Shown here one piece after another: positions 41,829 to 54,047 of a stretch of 64,000 nucleotides of DNA. Position 1 is the first letter of the stretch, and every line of letters begins with the position of its first letter. A program made the translations under genes and the position numbers. Location of the stretch: positions 23,109,950 through 23,173,949 of the forward strand of contig OX424569.1 in the NCBI GenBank assembly GCA_949152475.1, in the 5' to 3' direction. Source of the stretch: Terebella lapidaria. Lineage: Eukaryota; Annelida; Polychaeta; Terebellida; Terebellidae. The notes beneath the pieces are model-generated. The model did not search any database. It had not been told where the DNA came from and worked only from the letters and a program-made list of their open reading frames with translations.

Positions 41829-43140
41829 GTGGCTAACATCGTTACGGCTGTTTTGGCGGCCCTGGACGCCCGCGCGGGTGTGTCCCTTTCCCCCACGTCG
41901 GACGCTTTACGGTGTACTCTGGCCTTGGAGCCTCCCCAGCAGTTACCTGCGGAGATCTTTGGGGAGGAGTCTGACGAGGACTCGGGGGAGGAGTCGATTG
42001 CGTGTGGGCAAGATGTAGCTACCCCTTCTGCGCCACTGGCTCCAGTTTCGAGGAAGCGCCCAGCTTCCGTAGCGGCTTCTGTGGCTCCCAGCGACAAGCG
42101 GTCCCGCCTTGATGCCGAGCCGGTTGATAGTGAGGACGGCGAGGAGGACCTTTCCTTTGATCACAAGCTCGATCTCGTGCGTTCTACCTTGGAACCCACC
42201 CTCTTTCCAGCTGAGCCGAAGCCCACAGTGTCTAAGCGTCCGACGTCTCTGTTGACGGGGTCTCCCTATCCCGGACGGGCTCCGAGAGGAGTTTTCGCGG
42301 CGCCGCTCTGAGACATTGGACCAGGGGAGGACGGAGTTGGGGAAGTTTCTCTGTCGACCTCCTTTCCACAAGCGAGACTACATTCCGTCCAATCCAGATT
42401 ATCTCGATAAGCCAGCGGTGTTCCCCGAGGCGGCGGCCCCGTACCTTGGCGACAAGGCTCGCCCCGTGACTCTTCAGCTGGAGACCTTACTCTCTCTCAA
42501 CCACGCCACCCGAGCAGTTACCTGTGTGTTCTCCCTGGGGGACTGGTTTCGCACCACGGCTTACCGCCAACTACAGAGTGCCCTGACAGCGCTGGAAGCC
42601 CTGGAATCTCCTCCGCCTCAGTTAGCGTCCCTAGGGGACCACCTCCGTTCAGCGTCCCAACTCCTGGAGTCCTGTGACCTGGCGTCAGCTCACCGTATGG
42701 AGCAGTCCACGTACGTAAAGTGGGTCCTCCACCTCCTGAGGAGGGATGACTTTCTGGGCCAAGCTAAGTTTAAGCTTCCCCAGGCCTTGACGGAGCTTCG
42801 CTGTGCTCCGCTAGTGGAACCAGAGGCAGCAGCCGCTCTTACCTCTTCTCCACTCCTCTTCGCCGGCCTGGAGTCTAAGCTGCCAGTGGCTCGTGAGCTG
42901 GCCCGTCAGGAGGAGTCTGTCTCAGCCAACAAGCGCCTTACTGAGACGATTGCCAAGCGTCTGGCCTCCCCTCTTCAGGCTTACGCCCCCTCTTCCTCCA
43001 AGCCTCCACCGGCCAAGCCCAAGGAGAAGAAGGAGAAGAAGCCCTTTCGGGGGACCCCTGCCGGCAGTAAACTGACAAAGAAGTCGAAGCACAAGGGCAA
43101 GCCGAAGCCAGCAGGGGAGAAGAAACCCTCCGCCCCCGCA
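41829..43140 (+). other. DIRS gag-like region (fossil part)
   Basis: Proline-, serine- and lysine-rich coding-like sequence before the polymerase region, ending in a lysine cluster (PKEKKEKKPFRGTP). DIRS gag proteins are poorly conserved, so the call rests on position. It overlaps a very long open frame that continues past it in another frame from pol. Confidence 0.6.
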
Positions 43141-43144
43141 GCAG

Positions 43145-45268
43145 GTGAGTATTTCACAGAATCAGCTCCCTGCGGTGGACCCTGCGATACCCCGGGCTGT
43201 CACATCCTCGTTCCAAAATTCAAGCGAGCCCGTGGGCGCCCGTCTAGCAAATTATTGGCAAGAGTGGCAGACACTCGGAGCCAGCCCGTGGATCGTGTCG
43301 GTCCTTCGCAGGGGTTTTCGTATCCAGTTCAGTCAGCGTCCTGCACTGGCTACGGAACCTATTCCCTTTTCACTTCCCGGAGCTCACGCCAAACGGTTAG
43401 CGCTCTTGCGCGAGATCGCCGATATGCTGGCCAAAAACGCGCTCGAAAAAGTAGGAATTTCCTCTCCAGGTTACTACAGTATCCTGTTCTTAACCCCCAA
43501 GAGCTCAGGCGGGTGGCGCCCGGTGATCGACCTGTCCGCTCTAAACCGCCATGTCAAGACCCCCAAGTTCGCCATGGAGACGGCGGAATCGATCCGCTTG
43601 TCTCTCCCAAAAAACTCTTGGGTTGTCTCCCTGGATCTGAAGGATGTATTCTTTCACATCCCGATTCACCCGGGCTGCCGCAAATATCTGCGCTACGTGC
43701 ACCAGGGCACCGTGTATCAGTTCCGTGCCCTGCCGTTCGGGCTGTCCCCGGCTCCATGGATCTTCACAATGGTGGTAAAAGAGTTACAGATACTCGCCCA
43801 CAAGGAGGGCATCCTTCTCTACCAGTACCTGGACGACTGGATTATCTATCACCAGTCCCCCGAGATCCTAACTCGGCACTTACATTGGGTCCTGGGCTTG
43901 TGCAAATGCATGGGCTTGCTGGTCAACCTCCAGAAATCAGAGCTAACGCCGGCCCAGGACTTCGTGTTTGTCGGGTATCGGTACAAGACACAGCTGGGTA
44001 TGGTTTTTCCCATGAAGGAGCGTCTGTCAAAGATATGGTCTTTGCTCCGCAGGTTCTTGGACGAGCCCAGTCAGTCAGCCCAGATCTGGCAGTCGATGCT
44101 CGGGTTGCTGGCGGCGACCGAGAAGTTAGTTCCTTACGGTCGACTCCACATGCGGGAATTACAGATCGACCTTCGCTCTCAGTGGATAGCAGCCACGGAT
44201 TGCCCCCAGCAACCGGTCGTCCTTTCTTATACAGGGAAGGCGTCCATACTGTGGTGGATGTCCGCTGCCAACCTCACTCGGGGCTCACCCTTCCGCCAGC
44301 CTCCTCCCTCCAAGCATCTATTTACGGATGCCTCTACGGAGGGCTGGGGTGCACACCTGGATTTCAAGGAAGTGTCCGGGGTGTGGACGGAGCCCGAGAG
44401 CTCGTGGCACATCAACCGCTTAGAGTTGGAGGCGGTTTCGCTGGCCCTGGCCCACTGGGAGGAGGAGTGTGCTGGTCGTGCTGTCCTGGTGTCCACAGAC
44501 AACTCCACGGTCATGGCCTACATAAACAAACAGGGGGGTACAAAGTCTGTTACCCTATGTCGGCAGGTCACGACGCTTCTTCTGTGGTGCTGGGCTCGGA
44601 ACATTCACTTGCGAACACGTCACATCCCGGGTCGGTTGAATGTGTTGGCGGACCAGCTGTCACACAGGGGGCAGATCCAGCCAACAGAGTGGTCTCTCCA
44701 TCCTCAGGTGTTCAGCTCCCTGTGCCTCAGGTGGGACCGCCCTACAGTGGATCTCTTCGCGACCAGGTGGAACAACAAGCTTCCAGTGATTATTTCCCCG
44801 CTCCCGGACCCCCTTGCGATGTCCATCGATGCGTTGTCCATGGATTGGGACGGCCTGTTCAGGTATGCATATCCTCCAGCGACTCTGTTGCCCAAAGTTT
44901 TGGCCAAAGTCAGGTCGCACACATGCCGAATTCTCCTGGTCGCTCCATACCAGCCACAGCGTCCTTGGTTCCCCGAACTTTTGAGTCTGTTGGTAGATCG
45001 ACCAGTGGCCCTACCCCCTCGGGAGGACCTTCTCAAGCAGCCCCGGGCGCAGCTGTTTCACAGCCGACCTGCGAGCCTGAGCCTCCACGCGTGGCTTCTG
45101 TCCAGCGATCCCTTCGCGCAAAGGGATTTTCTTCAGAAGTGTCCAGCAGGGTCGCCCGCCCTAATAGAAACTCATCCTTGGGAGTCTATGAGTCTAAATG
45201 GCGAGTCTTCGCTGCTTGGTGCGATAGCAGGCAGGTTGATCCATTCAACGCCACTGCTCAGACCGTAG
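43145..45268 (+). other. DIRS reverse transcriptase, RNase H and methylase-like region (fossil part)
   Basis: The reverse transcriptase region contains VIDLSALNRHV, LPFGLSPAPWIF and the catalytic YLDDW. RNase H follows, with LFTDASTEGWGAHL, INRLELEAVSLAL and STDNSTVMAYIN. The PTVDLFATRWNNKLP..DAL..DW segment is the methylase-like domain found in DIRS polyproteins. The domain order RT-RH-MT supports the DIRS call independently of the termini. Confidence 0.9.
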
Positions 45269-46145
45269 CTGATTTCCTCTTGAAGAAATTTCAGGAGGGC
45301 GCGGCCCCCTCGACATTAGCGGGTTATAGGACCGCTCTGGCCAAGACTATTTTGCCTCATACTGGCATTAATCTCGGCGAGGATCAAGATCTGAGCGCCT
45401 TGCTCAATAACTTTAAAGTCGAACGTACGCTTACCCGTAACTCAGTTCCGGAGTGGGATCTATCCCTGGTATTGAACCGTTTGGCGTCTGCTCCCTTTGA
45501 ACCTATGTCTTCCGCCCCCCTGAAGTTCCTTACTTGGAAGACAGTCTTCCTGCTGGCTCTGGCTTCCGGACGTCGCAGGAGCGAAATCCACGCCTTGGAT
45601 TTCTCGAAAGTTCGATGGCGAGAAGATGGCCTCAAAGTCTCCTTGCAGGTCATCCCTTCTTTCCTGGCGAAAACCCAGCTGGCGTCGTCTCCCCCGCTGG
45701 CCTTCACGATTCCGGCCTTGTCGTCGTCTGTAGGCCCGAATCTGGTCTCCTGTGCCCGTTGCGGGCTTTGCGCTTGTACCTTAAGCGGACAAAAGGTATC
45801 CGGGCTGGCAAACGACTGTTGTTCATTTCACATCAGTTGAAATTCCAACGGGACATACATTCCGCTACCATCTCATCCTGGATTCAAAAATGTATCCGCA
45901 CCTGTTATGATTTGGCCGAGCAGGACGCCGCCTGTTCGTTCAAGGTACGCGCCCATGATGTTAGGGCCATGGCGGCCTCTCTTGCATATATGGGACGCGT
46001 TCCACTTGATCAGGTCATGCAAGCATGTTCATGGCAATCCCATAACACCTTTACGTCTTTGTACCTTAGAGACCTGACGTGGACGGGGAGTGAGGGCTAC
46101 CACCTCGGGCCTGTGGTAGCTGCTCGGAGCGTTGTCACCCCTTGA
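45110..46145 (+). other. DIRS tyrosine recombinase region (fossil part)
   Basis: The core contains LALASGRRRSEIHAL (catalytic arginine region), HDVRAMAASLA (H-x-x-R) and FTSLYLRDL (tyrosine). The N-terminal SAM-like region (YESKWRVFAAWC; FLLKKFQEGAAPSTLAGYRT) precedes it. This enzyme replaces integrase in DIRS elements. Confidence 0.85.
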
Positions 46146-46546
46146 GGATGACGTGGCCCATCCTGTATATACGTTCCATGTACATACGTTGTGTTGCGAG
46201 TTCCGGTTCCGGTTACCGTTCAATTGGTCTCCTATGTCAGTACGGTCGTACTCCTTAGTTCGGTATGCATCGCGACTCAGTTGTGTCGGCAAGGCATATC
46301 TTCTTGTACATACGTTACTTATGACCGGAAGCCAGTCACTCGACACCTGGAGGTAAGTGGTTTCTTACTACTTACGTTTCTGTTTAAACCATAAATGTTT
46401 AGGGTTCCCCGAGGGCACCCTCCTGTGGTTCCTCCAATCATTCGGGGGAAAGCCCGCCCTGTTCCCCTTTGGGGCTCTAGGGTCAAGCTTTTGGTTATGT
46501 CAGAGTTCTTTTTGGAGTACCCCACCTCCAATCTTTATTCTGAATT

Positions 46547-46648
46547 TACCCGTAATGTGTTTTGGAGGTAAGATATAGGCATATAACTGGCCATTTTATG
46601 TTAATAAAACTAGTGTTATATACTATACTTACCTCCAAAACACATTCA
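46547..46648 (+). repeat. DIRS internal complementary region
   Basis: The left half (GTAATGTGTTTTGGAGGTAA..TATAGGCATATAACT) is the complement of the element's left end. The right half (TTAATAAAACTAGTGTTATA..CTCCAAAACACATT) is the complement of its right end. Such a region is thought to template closing of the circular intermediate. Confidence 0.85.
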
Positions 46649-46701
46649 GAGTGCCCACCCGACCAACCCCACGTACTCCTTCTTGTTGGTTTCCTTAAAT
46701 C

Positions 46702-46890
46702 GACGAGAATGACGTCACGTTCGGGTCACGTGGGTTAGTGGCTTGGACAATTCATTGTCTAGCCCATTTTCCAAATGGGGTTCTCTCTATGGAGAACTCC
46801 TATGTCAGTAAGGCTAATAAGCCATAACCCGTAATGTGTTTTGGAGGTAAGTATAGTATATAACACTAGTTTTATTAACATAAAACGGCC
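46702..46890 (+). repeat. DIRS right inverted terminal repeat
   Basis: Begins GACGAGAATGACGTCACGTT and runs to ATAAAACGGCC; complement of the left repeat with few differences. R1 sequence resumes at TTGTCCGG. Confidence 0.88.
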
Positions 46891-46930
46891 AATTGTCCGG
46901 TAACCTATCTTAACCCTTGGGCTAATTTTT

Positions 46931-48540
46931 TTCATATAGATTCCCCGGTAGTACCTCTCTTCCTGTGTCCGAACACCATAGACAATTATTGGTGAGATGT
47001 CCGCAATTCCATAGTATTTCTCAAAGAAGTGCTGAAGATATAAATTCAAATTCACGGGATTTATTATCAATATACGACGATCAGATAGTCACTTACAAAA
47101 TATATCAAATATTCCTCTTACACAGTGACCCGGTTTAGACTAAGTCACTGGGTAATACAATGTGAGAAAGGTTACACCAGGTCCAGGTTCAAACTAAAGA
47201 CCCTGCTTAACATTAAGCCTAAGATCTAGCGTCAATCTCATACCACGCATGTGTCCGCATGACTCAGCACTGGTCCGTCTCCGGAGGGTGGTTGCTGTGG
47301 AGTCAAGTTGCCGTCGTCTACTTTGCGAAAGTACCTCGTGTGAGGGGGTCCTCGCCTCTGCGGAGGTCCCTTGTCTCTGTGGAGGTCCTTGTCACTGCGG
47401 GGGTTAATCGTCACTGCGGATGTCCTACGTCTCTGCAGAGGTTCCTCCTCACTGCGGAGGGTCCCCTGCACGTGGGTCCCCTGCACGTGGGAGTGGGGAG
47501 TGACATAAAATCTCTCGATTTGATGGCAAGCTTTGAATATTCCACAGATATATAATGCATGAATCGATGTGATAGGTTTGAGAAAATTACGCAAAATGGT
47601 CAGCTCGTCTGAAAAAACGTCAAAATGGCGGAGCCGATGGAAATTCACGTCCCCAGAATGCAAAGCAAATTTTACCGCAATGAAGCGTACTTTGGAACGC
47701 ACAATTTTCCGTGCAGCATTTTGTGCATGCATGTACATATAACTTTGCATGTGGCCTTTTTTGACGTTATGAAGTAAACACAACGATTCGTCTGCGGTAC
47801 CACGACTACATTTACCGTAATTTGACATTTTTTATTACATGAGCAGGTGTTCCTTGCTGGGTTGCGAAACCTTTTTATTTTAAACTGGTCTTTCAATTTG
47901 CTCAGTATGCATGTGTTATCTATATCATGATATCGGATACAGATATTCCTCATAGTTCCCAATATTTTAAGGAAATTTTATTGAGCTTCAATATCATTCA
48001 ATCAGGCGTATCTGTTTTATTGAGTTCAAAATAAATGGAATATGATTGAAGTACGATTATGTGTTTCATCATAATATAGGGAATGAATTGGAATCATGTG
48101 GGGCATGATATGGTTCAGTTTTCATTTTTTTGCAAGTGGGGGGGGGGGGGGGGGGAACGTTGTGTAAGATACAGTCAGCTGTCGTGGTGCTGATGATGTG
48201 CTCGAGCTCTGTCATCTCCCGCAGTTAGCTGCATTTTCTTGTATATAACGCGCTTATACTCGAGTGTAGGCGCACCACATTGTTTAGAGTATAAGCACAC
48301 CCATTAAGTTTGAGTTTAGAAACACCGCATTTGTTAAATTACTTTCTAGTTTCTTCCAGAAAATAGTTTAACAATTATGTTAATAATAAAATTTATTTCA
48401 ACTTCTGAAAAACATATATGTTCGATGCTTCCGGTATTGGCTGACGTGATCCGTATATCATTAATGATGGGTGTACAACGTCTATCTGTTGCTGTCTTGA
48501 ATAGTGTGGTTAGGGGGTCCACTAATTTTGACACACATTA
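46931..48540. other. Intergenic DNA
   Basis: No gene is seen. 47259-47500 holds a degenerate GC-rich repeat of phrases such as CTCTGCGGAGGTCC and CCCCTGCACGTGGG (the last twice in tandem). A poly-G run is at 48139-48155. The rest is AT-rich. Confidence 0.6.
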
Positions 48541-49150
48541 GTGCATTTGATTTGCAGTAATTGGTATGGTCACAGGCCTCAAACTGGATATTCCATATTG
48601 CTGTCATATGGAATTTGAATGTGCCAATATTTAAGCTCTATGTTTAAGTGTTCTAGGTTATTACTCCACACAGCTCCCATTATGAAGCTTAAATGGATGA
48701 AATTCAGACTCCGATCACCCCCCCCACCCCCTCCCCCCCCCCCCCCCAAAAAAAAAAAACAATGGCGAAAAAAAAATTAATTTAATTTTTTTTTGGCTGA
48801 AAATGGTTCAGAGCGAATAGTGACTTGATTTGGGACGGACAAAAAATTCCGTCGACCCGTCGAAAAATCAGAATGATCGTCACATAGACCGACGATTCAA
48901 GGGCAACTCATACACATCACATGGGGAATCTTCTGAAACAAATATCTCAAAACTGATCAGACAGATTTTGTGAAAATGGCCGTTGAACTCGGCGTTTCGC
49001 GACAGTTCAATGAAAAAAACCCACTTATTTTCACGATGAACATTTTTTTTTAAAAATCAGGAAAAATCATTAGACATATATTCCAAGATTTTGCTCTCAT
49101 GGACGGACGACGGACGGACGCCAACTGATGACATAAGATTATAGTGCCAG
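48541..49150 (-). repeat. Diverged R1-related repeat, reverse orientation
   Basis: Shares with 1-968 the order AATATTTAAGCTCTATGTT, AGCTCCCATTATG, CGACGATTCAAGGGCAACTC, ATCTCAAAACTGATCAGACA and GGACGGACGACGGACGGACG. The terminal hairpin is not recognisable, so it is old or a related subfamily. It contains poly-C/poly-A near 48715-48760. Confidence 0.65.
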
Positions 49151-49659
49151 CTAAAAACACTGCTTCATGAACCTAATTTATTAGCACTGCTGTACAAACT
49201 ACCTCGATGGAACAACATGAATATAGAATCCGGAAGTTCTGACTGGAGCGTGGTTTTCAGGAATAGACTACAGCATAACATAATTATTCTTATCAGTTCA
49301 CTAATTTATCAGAGTCGTAACTTGGAGGGGGGGGGGGATGGGGGCGGGGGGGGGGGAGTGTACTCTTTCTAGTAAAAAAAGGCAACAGTTATTTTAATGT
49401 GCCGGATTAGCATGTGTTTATTTGAATGTGATGTTAATTATGTCATAGTTATGATATGTGAATGCTTACAAGAATGATTTGAATGTAAAATAGGCTATTC
49501 TGCATTTACTGCAGTAATGTATATCTATAATATCTTTGGATAATTAGGCATCCCGATTAAAAATCTGGATGCCAACAGTTATAATATTTCTATTTTATAT
49601 CTGGATATGTTATTAAATTATTTCGTCAAAGGATGGGACTAGAATCCAAACAAACAAAA
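49151..49659. other. Intergenic or LINE 3' flank
   Basis: AT-rich with a G-rich run near 49326-49358. Part may be the 3' UTR of the - strand LINE that begins just to the right. No coding signal. Confidence 0.5.
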
Positions 49660-50055
49660 AACCAACCTTTCACGCATATCGGATAAAATTTCCCCAATAT
49701 CTTCGGAAGCCCTCTATCTCACATTTAGATTTTGCTATTTGTTTTTCAACAGTCATTATTTCCCTGAAATAAACCGTGAATCTGGTTAGAGATAAGTTCA
49801 AATTGCGACATTTTTCTGTGTAAATATATCTTTTAGCTATAAGGAAAACATTGTTAATTGCAGTTAATTCTGGATTAGTCATGTTAGATATACCAAATAC
49901 CACTTCTTTATTTGTAAGGTCATACGACATGTTTGTTATGTTATGAATCCAGTCTTTAAGATCTTTCCAAAATAATTTGACCAACTCACATTCCAGAAAA
50001 AATATGTGCTATAGTTTCTATTTCTTCTTCACAAAAATCGCAGATATCACTATCC

Positions 50056-50280
50056 ACTATATAGTGGGGCAGATATGTGAAATGATTGTGGGTTTGGTGG
50101 TGAAAGCATGAAACTTGGCACAGACGATGTCAAGGGCATATGTTTTGATTTCAGATATAGTGCCTAGCTGGATTTTGCTTTGTTCCGGAATTACGAACAA
50201 AAATCCAAGATGGCCGCCACCGCTCGCATTTGAATCAATATAATACAATATCTCGGCCAATATTTGCACTACGATCATGA
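50056..50280. repeat. Short insertion in the Tx1 LINE
   Basis: The LINE reading breaks off at CGCAGATATCACTAT and resumes near TTAAAGGTCTATTCC. The intervening 220 bp carries AAGATGGCCGCCACC, a phrase typical of the R1-type repeats here, so it is probably a fragment of a dispersed repeat. Confidence 0.5.
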
Positions 50281-50654
50281 ATTAAAGGTCTATTCCTATG
50301 TTATTCCATTGATATAATTTCTCATTAGTTGTCAGTATTGAATGTAATATTTTATATTTAAAGTCTAGTAATTTTGTAAACTTTGTAGTGGTGTACTACA
50401 CCACTTTTGATTGCATTTAGCCATTATATTTTTGATTGCATTTAGCCATTCTTCATCATTTAGATTGCCTGAAAAATATTCTCGCCATTTCTTCATGCCA
50501 TTTATTTGTGAAACGTCAGTTTCTTTTGTCTTATTATCCCGGTAAACCATTTTGCAAACGTGTTTTTGTTTTAATATCTTGTTTGTAATACTTGTATTAT
50601 CATGTATATATGTAGATCCAACAGAATTTTCTACAAAATATGGAAATCTGGTCA

Positions 50655-53600
50655 CTAAAATGTCCTATTTCCATCTAAACTGTTGTGGCCTGTCATCTAA
50701 GTGGGAAAACTTTACTGACCTATTGAGACTAATGTATCATGATGACAATTCTGCATTCGATATTATAGGCATGAGTGAGATCTTTAATTGTGATAAAGAT
50801 AGCCGTCTTCATTTACCGGGTTATCATAATCTAATCTCGAATAACAGATCCAACAGCAACCGAGGTGGGGTGGGCATATTTGTGAAGTCTGATATAAATT
50901 TCAAGAAGCGAGAAGATTTAAGTGTATTTATACCACACGTATATGAATCCATTTTTATTGAAGTCTTGTCCAAAACGAAACATGCAAACAAAATCGTAGG
51001 GGTAATATACAGGCCAAATACTCAACCTCATGCAAACATTGACATATTCTCTACCACATTACAAGAAACAATCGACCACATAAACTCAGAAAATAAACAC
51101 AGCATCATAATGGGGGATATGAACATTGATCTACTAAAGTATAAGTATCATGCGAAAACTAATGACTATATTGATGAAATTTTCTCCAGAGGATTTATAC
51201 CCACCATCACAAAACCTACACGAATAACCCATTATTGTGCAACCCTGATTGACCATATATATACAAACAATATAGAGCAAAATATTATATCTGGAATCAT
51301 AACCACAGATGTTTCAGACCACTTTGGTGTCTTTTTATTGGAAGAACATAATACAAAAAAAAACATATAACACACACAAAACGCAAAGAATTATTTCTGA
51401 GGCTAATATAATGAAGTTCAATGAACAATTAAAACAAAAAACGTTTGATGAAATAACACAATGCTTCAATGCGAACGAAGCATATGAAAAGTTTATTAAC
51501 ATTTATAAAGATGAATTCAATAATAACTTTCCTATAAAAATTATCAAACAAAACAACAGATATTTCAAGAAAGAACCCTGGATGACTGAAGGCTTGATGA
51601 CATCAATGAGACATAAAAGCAAATTATTTATAAAGAAAACTAAAAAACCTTCAAACGATAATATAAAACACTACAAAATATATACCAATTTATACAACAG
51701 ACTGAAAAGGGCCATGAAAGTGAAATACTGTGCTGAAATAATTGAATTGAACAAGAGTAATGTAAAGAAAACATGGGATATTTTGACCAAAGTCATAGGT
51801 AAGCAGAAACAAAAGTCAGGTTTTCCACAGTCCTTCCAAGTAGACAACAAACCGATTACAGATAAATCACAAATTGCGGATAATTTTAATAACTATTTTT
51901 CAGAGATAGGCAAAAAAAACAAGTGAAAATGTCACACCAACAGATATACATTTTACAAATTACCTTAGATCACCAAATCAAAATAGTATTTTCATTGAAT
52001 CCATTGAACCATCAGATATTATCAACATAGTGAAAAATTTGAAGCCCAAAACCAGCTCTGGGCATGATGAGATTTCAACCAAGGTTATAAAATCTACTAT
52101 AAACAGTATAATCACCCCAATCACACACATCATAAATACATCTTTAAATACTGGGATTTTCCCCCAACAGCTTAAAATAGCCAAGGTCATACCAATCTAC
52201 AAGGCAGCCGAACACGATAAAATAACAAATTACCGTCCAGTCAGTCTATTGCCAGCATTTTCCAAAATATTTGAGAGAGTAATGTATATCAAAATAACAA
52301 AATTCTTTGACAGTCAAAATCTATTTTATAAACATCAATATGGGTTTTTGGAAAAAACATAATACCGTTCATCCTATAATTCATCTATTGAATGAATGTG
52401 CCGAATCACTTAATAGTACTCCAAAACGATCAACAATATCAGTCCTCTGTGATCTATCGAAAGCATTTGATGTTATTAATCACAATGTGTTATTAAACAA
52501 ACTGGACTATTATGGTATCAGGGGAATAGCAAAAGACTGGATATCGGATTATTTGATGAATTGAGAACAATATGTGGAAATTGAAAATTTATTTACTTCT
52601 AACATTCGGAAAATCTCATGTGGGGTTCCCCAAGGGTCAATTCTGGGCCCACTTTTGTATTTGATATACGTTAATGATTTGCCAAATTGCACGTCTGCAA
52701 GCATACTATCATTTGCAGATGATACAACTCTGATAATTTCCAACTCAAATATGATAGACTTATACCATAAAACAAACATTGAGATCAATAACTTATTTCA
52801 ATGGTTCTGTTCGAATAAACTACAACTAAATGCTTCAAAAACTAAATTCATAGTGTTTTTGAAAAATGCATAAATTCCAAAATACTAATCAACGGAATAG
52901 CTCTTGAGCAAATAGGAAATAACCACAATGAAAAAACTACAAAATTTCTAGGTCTTAAACTTGATGAAAACCTAACCTGGAAACATCACATGTCTTACAT
53001 AAAAAACAAAATTTCCAAAGCTTTATTTCAAATAAAACAGGTGAAAAATATTTTACCAATAAATTCTCTCAAAACCTTATATTATGCGATGATACATCCT
53101 CACATCCTATATGGTATTCTAGCCTGGGGAAATGCATCTCAAATCCATTTAAAAAATATAATAAATATACAAAAACGTGCTATTAGAATAATAAATAAAG
53201 CTCATTTCAACAGCCATACCGAACCACTATTCAAACAAACCAATGTACTTAAAATACAAGATCAATATCAGTGTGAAGTCTTACTATTCATGCATGCCTA
53301 TTATACAGGTAATCTCCCTCTCTCTCTTGACAACATGTTCACAACGAATAGAAATATCCAAATTAATTACGAAACCAGACAATCTAATTTCCTACACATT
53401 GAACGTTGTGACTCATCAGCAGCGAGGAAATTACCGCTTTTCAATTACCCATCAATATGGAACACTTGGTCACCATCACTGTCATCTATCCAGTCTAGAA
53501 AAATTGTGAAAAAAGTTGTAAAAAACATTTTATTTCTTCTTATTTCGAATTAGTTAGATGTTCGCATAAGCTTTGCCAAAGCTGCTCTAATCACATATAG

Positions 53601-54047
53601 CGACAGAAATAGTTAAGCGAATAAACTATATGAATTGTATGAAATTTCGTATATTCTTTATATTTTATGACCGGTTCATGATTTATCTCTAACATGATCC
53701 TGTTCATTCTTGGTCTAAACTGGAATCCAACCACACCGACCCTGCCCTCTGCCCCTCCATCTCCGTCGTCTTCGGGAGGCTTGTGTGCAAATATATGTCC
53801 CTAACTATTAAAAGTAAATAATTGTATTTCCATACATGTATAGATGTATGTATAATATTGTCATTCGTGTAAATAATAACAATAGTGAGTTTAATTTTAT
53901 TTCATTTTGGGCCAAATGGAAGACAGCTTTTAGCTAATTTGGTCCCTCAATTTTCATCACAAATATTAGTTTTCGCCATTCCATCATTTGTATATAACGT
54001 GTGAAAATTGAATAAATTGCTATCCTATTCTATCCTATCCTATCCTT
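50655..54047 (+). mobile_element. Jockey-superfamily (CR1/Daphne-like) LINE inserted in the Tx1 LINE
   Basis: Starts within or just before the endonuclease (MSYFHLNCCGLSSKW; FDIIGMSEIF; GGVGIFVKSDINF; IMGDMNIDLL; LIDHIYTN; VSDHFGVF). Reverse transcriptase follows (KTSSGHDEISTKVI; NYRPVSLLPAFSKIFERVM; CDLSKAFDVINHNVLL; ISCGVPQGSILGPLLY; SFADDTTLI), then the C-terminal part (LYYAMIHPHILYGILAWGN; IQKRAIRII). It has a frameshift near 51365, a stop at about 51924, frame breaks near 52362 and 52873 and a stop at 52562. ORF1 is absent, so it is 5'-truncated. The 3' end is AATAAATTGC followed by (TATCC)n at about 54020-54047, a microsatellite tail as in CR1/Jockey LINEs. Confidence 0.9.

Larger units (their letters stand above)
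40456..46890 (+). mobile_element. DIRS1-like tyrosine-recombinase retrotransposon (fossil; largely whole in layout)
   Basis: Inverted terminal repeats lie at 40456-40621 and 46702-46890. An internal complementary region at about 46547-46648 is built of the complements of the two outer ends joined together, the hallmark of the DIRS1 group, which replicates through a circle and integrates by a tyrosine recombinase without target duplication. Internal parts in order are a gag-like region (about 41829-43140), reverse transcriptase/RNase H/methylase-like region (43145-45268) and tyrosine recombinase (about 45110-46145). The reading frames overlap, as is usual in this group. It retains long open stretches with few breaks, so it is fairly young. 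It is inserted in R1. Confidence 0.9.
38263..46930 (+). repeat. R1 copy interrupted by a foldback element, a MITE and a DIRS element
   Basis: Left end AGGTTACCGAACCTTTGGTC (hairpin) with (GTCCGTC)n; right end TTGTCCGGTAACC..TTAACCCTTGGGCT, matching both termini of the copy at 23560-25199. The intervening R1 sequence (38263-38708, 39578-40210, 40377-40455, 46891-46930) is continuous in type once the insertions at 38709-39577, 40211-40376 and 40456-46890 are set aside. Confidence 0.75.

Noticed and set aside
40746-41836. Several GC-rich open frames after the DIRS left terminus
   Set aside because: They overlap in all frames with low-complexity proline/glycine-rich translation. They are part of the DIRS leader and gag region at most.
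42316-45840. A 1174-codon open frame
   Set aside because: It runs through gag-like, polymerase and recombinase parts of the DIRS element, largely in a frame other than the recognised RT/RNase H one. It is described as part of the fossil element, not as a gene.
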